This document shows positions 7,562 to 15,565 of a stretch of DNA of 29,786 nucleotides, one piece after another. The notes beneath the pieces are model-generated. The model saw only the letters and a list, made by a program, of their open reading frames with translations. It searched no databases and had not been told where the DNA came from. Position 1 is the first letter of the stretch. Each line of letters opens with the position of its first letter. The stretch is from the IMG/VR virus record IMGVR_UViG_3300042288_000536, positions 1 through 29,786 of that record, one strand, 5' to 3'. The DNA comes from a virus. The position numbers and the translations under genes are program-made.

Positions 7562-8110
7562 CTATGTATTAAAGTCGTTAGCCTCGAAGTCAGCTGAAAC
7601 GAAATCGCTGAATTGTTGAGGGTTGTAAGCAAGTAGATTTCCGTTATTGTCCACGATGTCTACATCCAAATTGTCGGCCACCAAATATACAATATTCTCG
7701 GGCTTGCCGGATATGGTCAGACTGAAACTAAAGTTCGCAAACTGCCCGACAGTGCCGGTTATATTGATATCATCAATGATGCAGTCCGCTTCGTATGTTA
7801 CCTCTTTGTTGATATCATCTGTAATTTTATACCGCGCGAACACGCTCTCGCGGGCGTGCTGCTTTTCCACCAGGTCGAAAATGCTGTAAAGTTCCGTGCC
7901 GGTTGAAAGCTTTGCGACGCCTTGCCCTTGTATCTGGCCGGTCAGTCTGCCGTAGATAAATTTCCTCCATTCGCCAGACGAATAGGGCGCGAGTTCAATC
8001 TTGTCGGCGGTCGTTGTAACGCTAACGTTACTACTGCACGCGACAGGATAAAGCTGAACCCCTATTTTCAGATAAAGGACAAAGTCCTTGCCTTTAATTT
8101 CATTACTCAT
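7562..8110 (-). CDS. Second tail-tube-like protein (TP901-1 type)
   Basis: The ATG at 8110 (MSNEIKGKDFVLYL) is chosen because it overlaps the end of the tail-tip gene by 8 nt; upstream in-frame starts would extend deep into that gene. The 182-aa product shows the pattern of TP901-1-like major tail proteins: a short GKDFVLYLKIG start, a strand with VSVTTTADKIELAP, then the SGEWRKFIYGRLTGQIQGQG turn. A separate tail tube protein is encoded at 12491-12934 in the expected place, so this is probably a paralogous tube-fold protein used at the tail tip rather than the main tube. The final 35 residues (DNLDVDIVDNNGNLLAYN and after) are a low-complexity acidic extension. Confidence 0.65.
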   Translation of the reverse strand: MSNEIKGKDFVLYLKIGVQLYPVACSSNVSVTTTADKIELAPYSSGEWRKFIYGRLTGQIQGQGVAKLSTGTELYSIFDLVEKQHARESVFARYKITDDINKEVTYEADCIIDDINITGTVGQFANFSFSLTISGKPENIVYLVADNLDVDIVDNNGNLLAYNPQQFSDFVSADFEANDFNT

Positions 8111-10118
8111 AGTAAAAATCAAATGAGTGAACATCGTCGACGCCCGGGTCATTGCTCGGGACAGTCGTGTCAAAAATCTCCGTCAGCGACGCGGTCCAGG
8201 TTGCGCTCATGAAATCGATCTCCTTAATGTTGGAGATCCCGTAAACTTTTGTAGGCGCGTCGTCAGCAAAGATAACTGTATTGATGAGCCCGATCGGGTA
8301 CTTTGTCCCGGCAATCTCCCATGTCAGCCCGTAAAGATTGACATCAAGTAAGGTCTTATAGGATCTATTCATGAACCATTTTGCCAGTACGTTCTGGCGC
8401 TTGAATGTCAACCGCTCGCTGTCATGGTCCCGCCGGAACCAGCGATCGCCCGTCAGCGTGATGCCGTCGGATTTATAGATCGCGCCCTTGTATGTGTGCG
8501 TTTCTGCATCGTCAAGGTACACTGTCTCCGTGAATGTCTTGCTTATGTCTTTGGAGATTGTGTAGCGGTCGTAATCGCCTTTTACAAGTCCTCGCCGGAG
8601 GTTCTTTATTGACGGCTTGACGTCAAAACTGAAATCTTTGACATACCGGTAAAGTGCGCCAAGATTTGAATAGTCATGAACAAGGTACACATGTATGTAC
8701 CCCGCCACTGGTGTGCCGCCGATCGCCTCGCTGTTAAACTCTTCCCAGTCTACGCCACTCGTCGAGCGGGCGACGGTGCAGGCGGGTATCAGGGCCCAGG
8801 ATGTAATCTCGCTCCATGTCCTGCTCGCGCTGTTGTACCCGTATGTTTTTGCATCGTTGCCGAAAAGGAACACAAAGGCCACCACGTCGGCCGCGGCCGT
8901 GATGTTGGCGTCATTGCGGTGCTGGAAACTTATGTCGATATAATCATTGTCCTCGACGTACACCTTGCAGGATTTCATCCAGCTGTCGGTTGTTGGCTGT
9001 GGAACAAGCGCGACGAAATCGTCATCCGGCAAACTGCGGGCCGTGCTTGCATATCTCCGCCACCTTTCAAGATTGTCCGTGATAGTGGTCGGCGTGTTCG
9101 GCGTTGCACCTTTCTCCCACGTCCAGTCATCAACGCTGAACGCGTCAAACTCGACCCCCAAAATGCTGAACTCACGCAGCTTTGCTCCTGCCTGAAAACT
9201 TTGATTGCAAACCACCTGGGCGAACTTGTCCCAGTTATAGCGGATGGTCGTCTGCTTCGACGGCTTCCGGAACGATTTTATCATCTCCGGCATGATGGGT
9301 TTTACGCTCTCATTCTCCCCGACCATGATATCGTAACGGGTCTGTGAACTTGTCCGGTTGCCGACTGTCGGCCGATCGTTGTTAATAACGTTGAGCGTCT
9401 GCGATGGGTCGATAAACATCTCCGGGATCCTGACGATCCACCATTCACCACGGTACTGGAAAACAGTCTGACACCATGCGCTGTTGATTTTCTCGAGCAC
9501 GGTATAACTGTCGTCGAACTGATTGACGGACTGCTCAAATGTCCGCGCGTCAATCTTGCATTGATCCAGACCCGTTGAAAGGAACGTCGTCGTCATGCCC
9601 TCATAGAACAGATTGCTGATAACATGCGACCGGAAGCTTTGGTATTTGCTTTTGTCCCCGGCGTAGGCGATGAGGTTAAGTGGCGTGAAAGTGCCGACAA
9701 GCTGCTCGCCCGCGGTGCTTTGCAGTTGGATATTTTTCAGGCGTCCGATGCCCTCATCCGCGCGCAGTATGATGACGTGCTCCTGATCTATCCAGTTCTC
9801 GCTGATGTCCTCCTGAGATATGAACCCGTACCAGTACGCCGTCCACGGGCCGAAATCGAAACGGACCGTGATGTCGTCATCGTTGTCGGACAGGAAATCC
9901 TCTATCGTGACAGACCCGTCGGTGACGATCTCGATGGTCGCCTGCTGCGGCCGGACAGGCTTGAAAATATCATTATCCGAATTGAACTCGCCCAAGACAA
10001 ACGGCCGAGTACTTCCTTGTAAAAGTATCACATCGCCAGAGTACCCGGTGACATCAAAGTCAAGACGGCAATCATACCCCTCGACATTTTGGAAATCCAT
10101 CCGGTACTTTATGCCCAT
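8103..10118 (-). CDS. Large tail-tip / baseplate hub-like protein
   Basis: The 671-aa protein follows the tape measure gene (TAATG junction), where siphophages encode distal tail and tail-associated proteins. The N-terminus (MGIKYRMDFQNVEGYDCRLD) with WYGFISQEDISENWIDQEH near residues 115-135 is a pattern I recall from tail-tip proteins of Bacteroidota phages. The region ARTFEQSVNQFDDSYTVLEK and the following Trp-rich strands (YRGEWWIVRIPEMF) look like hub-domain beta structure. Residues 290-500 contain a beta-sandwich insertion of carbohydrate-binding appearance. I see no peptidase or lysozyme motif. The role, joining tail tube and adhesion proteins, is inferred mainly from position. Confidence 0.65.
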   Translation of the reverse strand: MGIKYRMDFQNVEGYDCRLDFDVTGYSGDVILLQGSTRPFVLGEFNSDNDIFKPVRPQQATIEIVTDGSVTIEDFLSDNDDDITVRFDFGPWTAYWYGFISQEDISENWIDQEHVIILRADEGIGRLKNIQLQSTAGEQLVGTFTPLNLIAYAGDKSKYQSFRSHVISNLFYEGMTTTFLSTGLDQCKIDARTFEQSVNQFDDSYTVLEKINSAWCQTVFQYRGEWWIVRIPEMFIDPSQTLNVINNDRPTVGNRTSSQTRYDIMVGENESVKPIMPEMIKSFRKPSKQTTIRYNWDKFAQVVCNQSFQAGAKLREFSILGVEFDAFSVDDWTWEKGATPNTPTTITDNLERWRRYASTARSLPDDDFVALVPQPTTDSWMKSCKVYVEDNDYIDISFQHRNDANITAAADVVAFVFLFGNDAKTYGYNSASRTWSEITSWALIPACTVARSTSGVDWEEFNSEAIGGTPVAGYIHVYLVHDYSNLGALYRYVKDFSFDVKPSIKNLRRGLVKGDYDRYTISKDISKTFTETVYLDDAETHTYKGAIYKSDGITLTGDRWFRRDHDSERLTFKRQNVLAKWFMNRSYKTLLDVNLYGLTWEIAGTKYPIGLINTVIFADDAPTKVYGISNIKEIDFMSATWTASLTEIFDTTVPSNDPGVDDVHSFDFYYE

Positions 10119-11824
10119 TAGCCTACCCTCCCTATTCTTGAATTAGTGTTATTGAGCACCCCGACAAGGTCCGGACCGCGCTGTACGAAAACCACCTGTC
10201 CGGACAGCTGCATGCCACCCTGGCCCATGTTGCCGCCGCCAAATGTGGGTGCGGAGCTGCGCTGGAGTTGGAACAGCGACCCGATGCCAGATCCACCGCC
10301 ACCACCCAGCAGCCCCTTGAACACCGACCCGAATGATGCGGCCCCCGCGGCCGTGCCGCCTGAAATTATGGTTAATATACCGGCAAGGATTGCGGCCTTT
10401 GCTATTGTCGCGACAAGTTGAATGATAAGCCTTTTCAATGCGCCGCCAAGTGCCTGAAATACATTCTGACCATTCTCAAGTGCTCCAAAAACAGCATCCA
10501 CGGCGGGCGCGACGATGCCGTTGAGTGTTGCCGCCAGTGTGTTTAGTTGCTCCGCGCTGAATGTGTCTTTTATCTTTGCTTTGAATGCGTCAAAGGTTGC
10601 AAGCGCGGTCGCCGGTATCGTCGGAACGATGGGCACCTGTACGACAGGGTTGGCTAATTTGAACGCGTTATTGATGTCGCGATCGGCCTGCTCATTGCTG
10701 ACCCCGAGCTTTGCAGCGTCGGGTACGACGGCCACCTTGACAAGAGGCTTCGCTGTCCGGGTCTGACCCAGTGAACGCGTTACCTTGTTGTTCGCATCGG
10801 CGAGGTTTTTTGTCGATTCAGCTGCGGCGTTGATGGGCGCGGTTATCTGGTTGTACCTGTCGATGCTTTTCCCGATCTCTGTATTCAGATCCTTTGTCCG
10901 GCCCAGCAGCGCGTTCACGACTTGCTCCTGCTTTCTCACGGCGTCAGTTGCCGCCACTATGTCCCGCGTGTCCACGGTTGCCGCAAGGCCGACAATCCTT
11001 TGCGGTGCCGCCTTTGCGGTCGCGAGTTGATCTTTTAATTTTGCCAGAAGCGTCTGCTGCTCGCTTAATTGTACGTTGGTCGCGCCGATCTGCTGCTCAA
11101 ACCCTTTGATGATGGCACTCTGGATGATGGCATCTTTGTACGCGGTGACGGCGGTCGTCAGCCCTGTAACCTTGCCTTTCTCAATGTCAAGATTCCCGAA
11201 ATAATCCTTGCTGATTTTTTTCAGGTCGTTGAGCGCGTTGTTACGCTCGAGATAACTTTTCGTCTGGTCCTGCACAATCCCGACAAGCGCGTCAATCTTT
11301 GCAAGCTGCCCGGCCGCGCCTGCGGTCTCCTCGGCGACTATCTGCTGTGATGTCCGGAGCTCTTCATTAAACTTTTCGTAAGATTTCGCCGCTTTTGCGG
11401 TCTCCGCTGCCAGTTGGGTATTGTTGGCCGTCAGCGCATCAATAGCAGCCCCAAGACTGCCATATTTCTGCACGGCGACAGTGACGGCCGATGACACTAA
11501 AGAAAAGCCAAGCAGGAGCCCCGTAGGCCCTAACAATGACGAACCGAGAGCTTTGAGTGCACCACCCACGCCGCCGCTTTCTTTGGATAGCGACTGAAAG
11601 CTTTGGATGAGCGGCTCGATGTTGTTACCTATCGCTATAAAGCCAAAAGGCGCGTCAGATGCGACACGCCCCAAATTTTGTAATGCAGTCCCCGCTTTGT
11701 TGGATGCGGCGGTCAGCGGCTTTGTTGCCTGCTCGAGCTGTTTGATGGATTTCTCGGCCCTGTCGAGGCCGCGCTCAAGAGGCGCCGTATCTACCCCGGC
11801 CGTTATTTTAAGCGTTGCGTCCAT
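10118..11824 (-). CDS. Tape measure protein
   Basis: The 568-aa protein has an N-terminal coiled-coil region (LERGLDRAEKSIKQLEQATK), then LGRVASDAPFGFIAIGNN, a stretch I recall at this place in Bacteroidota phage tape measure proteins, and then long Ala/Leu-rich helices. Near the C-terminus a strongly hydrophobic segment (LIIQLVATIAKAAILAGIL) is followed by a glycine-rich tail (LLGGGGGSGIG). Tape measure proteins fill the tail tube and set its length; at about 1.5 angstrom per residue, 568 residues suggest a tail of roughly 85 nm. The gene follows the chaperone G/T pair and overlaps the end of T by 17 nt, the canonical order. Confidence 0.9.
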   Translation of the reverse strand: MDATLKITAGVDTAPLERGLDRAEKSIKQLEQATKPLTAASNKAGTALQNLGRVASDAPFGFIAIGNNIEPLIQSFQSLSKESGGVGGALKALGSSLLGPTGLLLGFSLVSSAVTVAVQKYGSLGAAIDALTANNTQLAAETAKAAKSYEKFNEELRTSQQIVAEETAGAAGQLAKIDALVGIVQDQTKSYLERNNALNDLKKISKDYFGNLDIEKGKVTGLTTAVTAYKDAIIQSAIIKGFEQQIGATNVQLSEQQTLLAKLKDQLATAKAAPQRIVGLAATVDTRDIVAATDAVRKQEQVVNALLGRTKDLNTEIGKSIDRYNQITAPINAAAESTKNLADANNKVTRSLGQTRTAKPLVKVAVVPDAAKLGVSNEQADRDINNAFKLANPVVQVPIVPTIPATALATFDAFKAKIKDTFSAEQLNTLAATLNGIVAPAVDAVFGALENGQNVFQALGGALKRLIIQLVATIAKAAILAGILTIISGGTAAGAASFGSVFKGLLGGGGGSGIGSLFQLQRSSAPTFGGGNMGQGGMQLSGQVVFVQRGPDLVGVLNNTNSRIGRVG

Positions 11825-12053
11825 CCTGTTCCATCTTTAACTTATCAAATATTGCCGCTATCTCATCCTCGTTCATTTGTCCTTTCGCCTCATCGCCGGG
11901 CAGTTGCCAGAGGTCCTCCGGTGTCTTTGGGCTTTTTTTCGGGTCTCCCCACATTTTCGCCATCATGAACATAAGTAAGCGCGTTTGCCGGTACTGATTA
12001 ACCACCCTGTCAGCATAACCCGATATTATCAGGCTCACCTCCCGGAACGTCAT
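11808..12053 (-). CDS. Tail assembly chaperone T part, read by -1 frameshift
   Basis: From its own first ATG (12053) this frame encodes 81 aa, but the frame stays open upstream to a TGA at 12167-12165, past the slippery A9 run at 12136-12144. A -1 slip there joins the G protein to KFDLTSEQGWDDLRAYVTGE and on through this region, giving a G-T fusion of about 223 aa spanning 12478 to 11808. This mirrors lambda gpG/gpGT, where the fusion loads tail tube protein on the tape measure. Position between tube and tape measure genes is canonical. Stand-alone translation from 12053 cannot be excluded, but it would waste 28 conserved-looking codons upstream. Confidence 0.75.
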   Translation of the reverse strand: MTFREVSLIISGYADRVVNQYRQTRLLMFMMAKMWGDPKKSPKTPEDLWQLPGDEAKGQMNEDEIAAIFDKLKMEQDGRNA

Positions 12054-12073
12054 CGCGTCGTATCCGCTCGCCC

Positions 12074-12478
12074 CTATTTCTCCGGTGACGTAGGCGCGGA
12101 GGTCGTCCCATCCTTGCTCACTTGTGAGGTCGAACTTTTTTTTTCGTCCTGCTCCGCCTCCTGCTCAGCCGCGCCTTTTATTACCCGACTATTGTAAAAC
12201 GTCTCTGCGATCTTTTGGAATACCTCCGTATTGGTCACGTTTTCATCCACCCAGTCGCACACATTCTCAAATGTGAAATCCGGATCTTCGCGCTTTACAT
12301 AGCAGTTGTTGAACAGACCCCAGTACACAATGACCGGGATCAGTGCGACGTCCACATTCTGCCCAAGTTGCAGGCCGAGCTTTTGGCTTTCAAGCGTTAT
12401 TTGTTGCACGGCAAGCATGCCGAATTTTAGCCCGCGCTTTTTACCCAGTGCCTCGACCTGGATATATCCGTTAGTCAT
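12074..12478 (-). CDS. Tail assembly chaperone, G-like
   Basis: The 134-aa product begins MTNGYIQVEALGKKRGLKFG and is mostly helical, with a charged, low-complexity C-terminal tail that starts at EQEAEQDEKKSS, exactly where the slippery A9 run lies. It is encoded between the tail tube protein and the tape measure protein, as in lambda-like siphophages, and its size matches gpG-type chaperones. These bind tape measure protein and tail tube subunits in the cytoplasm and are not part of the finished virion. The unframeshifted product ends with about 20 extra residues after the slip point. Sequence similarity to gpG is weak by eye; position and the frameshift are the main evidence. Confidence 0.75.
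   Translation of the reverse strand: MTNGYIQVEALGKKRGLKFGMLAVQQITLESQKLGLQLGQNVDVALIPVIVYWGLFNNCYVKREDPDFTFENVCDWVDENVTNTEVFQKIAETFYNSRVIKGAAEQEAEQDEKKSSTSQVSKDGTTSAPTSPEK
12136..12144 (-). other. Slippery A9 run for programmed -1 frameshift (G to G-T)
   Basis: On the minus strand nine consecutive A residues occur in the zero-frame context GAA AAA AAA AGT. This offers an A AAA AAA heptamer on which two tRNA-Lys can slip by one base. After the slip the new frame reads AAG TTC GAC and stays open through the T region to 11808. A small possible stem (CTCA/TGAG) lies about 8 nt downstream; no larger stimulatory structure was worked out. Confidence 0.75.
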
Positions 12479-12490
12479 GTAAATGGTTTG

Positions 12491-12934
12491 TTATGGTTGA
12501 ACGATGACGAGCGTGCCGGTAGATTGCAGTGTACCGCTGAAATTGATGTAAGCGCCGCCGCTGGCGTCCTGGTTAAGCGTCAGATCGGTGAAATACGCCT
12601 CACTCTCATGGTAGTACACTGTACCCACGGATGACCCGGTGATCGTCGGGTTCCTGAAACGCACTTTCACCTTTGTACCGGCGTTGATGCAAGTCAAGCA
12701 ATCTTTGTATGAAATGCTGCTGCCACCAGGCGCGCTTTCGCAGATAGCGTCGAAATCAAAGCTGAACCCAGGCGTTCCGACGCTTGTCAGTTTGCCGCAG
12801 TTGGTCTCCTCCTCGCTCACGCTCGCGGTCGTATTGACCGAGGAGGTACGCAGACAGACGAGCGTCTTATAAGCTGATCCCGCTCCGGTCACATCGATCT
12901 CGATGTTTTGTAGATTTCCAGCAATTTGTGCCAT
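12491..12934 (-). CDS. Major tail tube protein
   Basis: The 147-aa protein is predicted to be nearly all beta strand: start MAQIAGNLQNIEIDVTG, a SVSEEETNCGKLTSVG loop, and a C-terminal half with KVKVRFRNPTI and the INFSGTLQSTGTLVIVQP ending. Length, fold pattern and the position between the tail terminator and the chaperone pair are those of siphophage major tail proteins, which polymerise as hexameric rings to form the tube. Four cysteines are present, two of them in the DCLTC motif, which is unusual for an abundant virion protein and could be a disulphide or metal site. The gene follows the terminator gene directly, within the TAAATG junction. Confidence 0.75.
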   Translation of the reverse strand: MAQIAGNLQNIEIDVTGAGSAYKTLVCLRTSSVNTTASVSEEETNCGKLTSVGTPGFSFDFDAICESAPGGSSISYKDCLTCINAGTKVKVRFRNPTITGSSVGTVYYHESEAYFTDLTLNQDASGGAYINFSGTLQSTGTLVIVQP

Positions 12935-13360
12935 TTACTTCTGAATTAAGGATTGTGAAAAACGTATTAGTTTACGAACAATGAAATAAGATCCGTCTTG
13001 TTCCGTCAAGTAATTGGCTGACTCCAAAGTTACATTCAAAAATTGATAATTTGCATTTGTGGGCGCGGATGAAGGGATCGCCAGCACGGCGTTCTCAACT
13101 ACCTCGGCGATATCGTCCACTGTATCGTGGTCGATCTGCTTGTACTGCTTGACCACCACGTCCAAAGTGATGACCCCAGTGTGGACGAAAAGTTGATTGT
13201 TTCCCTCCTGATCATAGTCGATGGCGTTAATGTACACATACCTGTCCGGCGTTGTCACGATGGGCATATTGTCGTACACCGTCACCGGCATCCCGCCGTA
13301 TGTGATGCCAGACAATGCCGACATGTACGCGTCTCTCAATGCCCTACCCGGATTTTTCAT
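12935..13360 (-). CDS. Tail terminator / tail completion protein (DUF3168-like)
   Basis: The 141-aa product starts MKNPGRALRDAYMSALSG, followed by VTVYDNMPIVTTPDRYVYI, a strand run with TLDVVVKQYKQ, and a helix with DDIAEVVENAVLAI. This is the mixed alpha/beta pattern of DUF3168 and gpU-like tail terminators, which cap the tail tube and join it to the head. It lies after the HK97 gp10-like gene (17-nt overlap) and before the tube gene, the usual order. The family call is by eye. Confidence 0.7.
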   Translation of the reverse strand: MKNPGRALRDAYMSALSGITYGGMPVTVYDNMPIVTTPDRYVYINAIDYDQEGNNQLFVHTGVITLDVVVKQYKQIDHDTVDDIAEVVENAVLAIPSSAPTNANYQFLNVTLESANYLTEQDGSYFIVRKLIRFSQSLIQK

Positions 13361-13880
13361 CCATTGCTCTTTTTATGTCCTTAACTATCTGCCTGGCGTT
13401 GGAAAGAAACGCAGGATACAAAAATGGCTGCGGCCTGATGCCCTCTTTCATAATTTTCCGCGCGATCAGGTAGGCATGATTTTTCGAATCCTTGCCTTTC
13501 TCAATGTAGCCTTTTTTCAGCCCCCATTCATGTATGGCATTCACCATGCCCCTAAATTTGCCCCTCTTTTTTCTTTTTTGAATCCGGCGTGCAATATCTT
13601 TTAATTCCGTCGGAACGACTGTCTTTCCCCTCGTACCAAACTCGATGTATGGCGCGTGATACGCATTTGCTGCCACCTCCCAAAGTAAATGTCCGACCTT
13701 TGCGTGTTGAATACTTTGATGGATGCCTGATAAATAAATTGGCGCGCGCATAATCGCATCTTTCTCTATTTTTATCACTCCGGCCTCAAGCGCGATATCA
13801 ATCTCTTCCGTCAGTTCGTTCTCAACGTCCCTTAATTGGTTGAGGGCTTTTTGAACCCCGACCAGTTTGAAATTAATCAT
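13344..13880 (-). CDS. HK97 gp10-like head-tail joining protein
   Basis: The 178-aa protein has the hallmarks of the HK97 gp10 family: an N-terminal helix (LRDVENELTEEIDIALEAG), the motif RAPIYLSGIHQSI, YIEFGTRGKTV near residue 80, and the C-terminal RPQPFLYPAF. Between these, a basic insertion (RRIQKRKKRGKFRGM) lengthens the protein relative to common members of about 120-150 aa. Such proteins take part in head-tail completion. It starts four bases into the end of the next upstream gene (ATGA) and overlaps the terminator gene by 17 nt. Confidence 0.85.
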   Translation of the reverse strand: MINFKLVGVQKALNQLRDVENELTEEIDIALEAGVIKIEKDAIMRAPIYLSGIHQSIQHAKVGHLLWEVAANAYHAPYIEFGTRGKTVVPTELKDIARRIQKRKKRGKFRGMVNAIHEWGLKKGYIEKGKDSKNHAYLIARKIMKEGIRPQPFLYPAFLSNARQIVKDIKRAMDEKSG

Positions 13881-14380
13881 ATCACGATCCTTTTATACCA
13901 CGCGCTCGCCAGTTCCGGGAAACTGGTTAGGCTGGCGGTCTCATTGCTTAACTCGATGCCCCTGTTCTGATATGACCATGCGACAATTCTTTTAAGGTCG
14001 TTAAGGATATCATCCGGCACCGTTGTGTACCCGCACTGGTAAAGTATCTCATGCACACCTGGCGAATACACCTCAATGCTATCGCCGTATTGTTTATAAG
14101 TCACGCAGTCCCCCTCGCTTGTTACGGACAAGATCCCCGTCACGGGACCGGGCAATGTGTACAGGTCCATTGGTGACATGTCCACGGTCAGCTTGATGGT
14201 CTTTTTCCCGAGCTGCAAGCCTGTATAATTCTCAAGCCAAAGGCGGGCGTTTTTGCAAAGTGACGCAATCAGTGCGTCATCATCGCTGAATGATATTTTC
14301 ATCGCCGCCTTCGCCGCCGCTGTCGTCAGCGGTTCCGTCGAAAGGTCTGTCTGAATTTCTTTTGCGATCAATAAATTCAT
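13877..14380 (-). CDS. Head-tail connector, gp6-like
   Basis: The 167-aa protein resembles the HK97 gp6-like connector family: EPLTTAAAKAAMKIS at the N-terminus, the helix DDALIASLCKNARLWLENYTG, the short strand KKTIKLTVD, and a C-terminal helix DILNDLKRIVAWSYQNRG. These proteins form a ring below the portal. In most phages this gene follows the major capsid gene directly; here five genes, four of them glycosyltransferase-like, lie between. It overlaps the GT4 gene's stop by 4 nt, so it is translationally coupled to that cassette. Confidence 0.85.
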   Translation of the reverse strand: MNLLIAKEIQTDLSTEPLTTAAAKAAMKISFSDDDALIASLCKNARLWLENYTGLQLGKKTIKLTVDMSPMDLYTLPGPVTGILSVTSEGDCVTYKQYGDSIEVYSPGVHEILYQCGYTTVPDDILNDLKRIVAWSYQNRGIELSNETASLTSFPELASAWYKRIVI

Positions 14381-15363
14381 CGTTGTTCCCTCTTTGCTTT
14401 GAAAATGAAATCCTCGATTTTTTGCAGTCCCCCCAATGGGTCGAGCTCGATGGCCCGCTCCTTTGCTTTTTTAGATGCTGCGGAGTATGCTTTTCTTTCA
14501 TCGAGCTTTTTAATCGCCTTGACCCAGTCCTCTACCTTGTCCCGGTCCTGTATATAAATTCCCGCCTCTCCACAATTTTCAAGTAGCCCCGGAGTGCTTG
14601 AGCATATCACCGGGATCCCGCTCGCCATCGCCTCCGTCGCCGTCCGTCCCCAGCTTTCGTATTTGCTCGGCATTATCAGGATGCGTGTCTTTTCATACAC
14701 TTTCCTGATATCATCCTGCTTTTCCCATACCTCGACATTCTGCGGCTGGTCAATGTGCTGCCCTATGGATGCAGGCTCCGAATACGATCCTTTAACCCCG
14801 ATGAATTTTTTATCCGGCATTGCCTTTGCAATTTCGCGCAGGATATGCCCGCCCTTGTTGTGGTCGAGATTAATGAGCGTAATATACTCACTTTTGGCCG
14901 GGTCAGGGTTGCAGTTGTACACACGATAATCACATGCCGGCGGAACTACGATAGATCCGTGATTATAATTTAGTTTTTTCGCGGCCCATTCCGAATTATA
15001 AACTATGTATTGCGGATTTTCTGCATCGACGATACATCCGTATTTGTGCGTGTTGTGTATAAGATGAATGACGGGCAGCTTGAATATTTTTGCCGTTTCA
15101 ATGGTCCATTGAGCATAGTCCAAATGCGTGAAAACAACGTCTGATGAGTTGAATAAGTTGGTGATAAATGTCGGGTCCGACGGGAACACATCAATTCCGT
15201 CATAAATATAATGCTCTGTAATCTTGTAATGGTTCGCCTGGTGCAGCAGCACTTTTACAGTGTGCCCTTTGCCTGCAAGGTATTTGTTGATTGCATGAAG
15301 CATAAACTCCGCGCCACATAAGTGCTTAGGCGGGTAAAGATGGACCGAGCAAAGTATGTTCAT
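14377..15363 (-). CDS. GT4-family glycosyltransferase
   Basis: The 328-aa protein is a GT-B fold glycosyltransferase. The N-terminus (MNILCSVHLYPPKHLCGAE) has the glycine-containing loop typical of family 4. The donor-binding half contains ITLINLDHNKGGHILREI and the EX7E motif ESWGRTATE in SKYESWGRTATEAMASG, followed by GIPVICSSTPGLLEN. GT4 enzymes move sugars from nucleotide donors with retention of configuration. There is no signal peptide or membrane segment, so it acts in the cytoplasm. It is the last gene of a glycosylation cassette set inside the head gene cluster and is coupled to the connector gene by an ATGA overlap. Sugar and acceptor are unknown. Confidence 0.9.
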   Translation of the reverse strand: MNILCSVHLYPPKHLCGAEFMLHAINKYLAGKGHTVKVLLHQANHYKITEHYIYDGIDVFPSDPTFITNLFNSSDVVFTHLDYAQWTIETAKIFKLPVIHLIHNTHKYGCIVDAENPQYIVYNSEWAAKKLNYNHGSIVVPPACDYRVYNCNPDPAKSEYITLINLDHNKGGHILREIAKAMPDKKFIGVKGSYSEPASIGQHIDQPQNVEVWEKQDDIRKVYEKTRILIMPSKYESWGRTATEAMASGIPVICSSTPGLLENCGEAGIYIQDRDKVEDWVKAIKKLDERKAYSAASKKAKERAIELDPLGGLQKIEDFIFKAKREQR

Positions 15364-15565
15364 GGTATTCCAGTTCGATTAATATATCAAGATAATGCCG
15401 CGCTTTTTTTAAGTCCTCAAGTCCATTCTTAAACTTGTGGCGCATGATGTACTTTATGATGTTCCCCTCGATGTATGGCAGCCCGTTGGCATGGATAAAT
15501 TCAATCGGTTGAATCTTCCATTGCTTGTAATGCTGACCGCCCTCCTGCGTTTCTAACGCGCTCAT
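15326..15565 (-). CDS. DUF3310 family protein
   Basis: The ATG at 15565 overlaps the stop of the fucosyltransferase-like gene (ATGA), giving 79 aa; the longer in-frame reading is an artefact. The core GQHYKQWKIQPIEFIHANG and GNIIKYIMRHKFKNGLEDL with KKARHYLDILIELE matches the DUF3310 family, found in many phages and sometimes labelled nucleotide kinase on weak grounds. In other phages it usually sits with DNA-replication genes, so its place between two glycosyltransferase genes is odd. The last 12 codons overlap the GT4 gene start. The biochemical role is unknown. Confidence 0.8.
   Translation of the reverse strand: MSALETQEGGQHYKQWKIQPIEFIHANGLPYIEGNIIKYIMRHKFKNGLEDLKKARHYLDILIELEYHEHTLLGPSLPA

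Noticed and set aside
8676-9347. 223-codon open frame on the plus strand
   Set aside because: It is antisense to the tail-tip gene and rich in Arg, Cys and His; nothing supports its translation.
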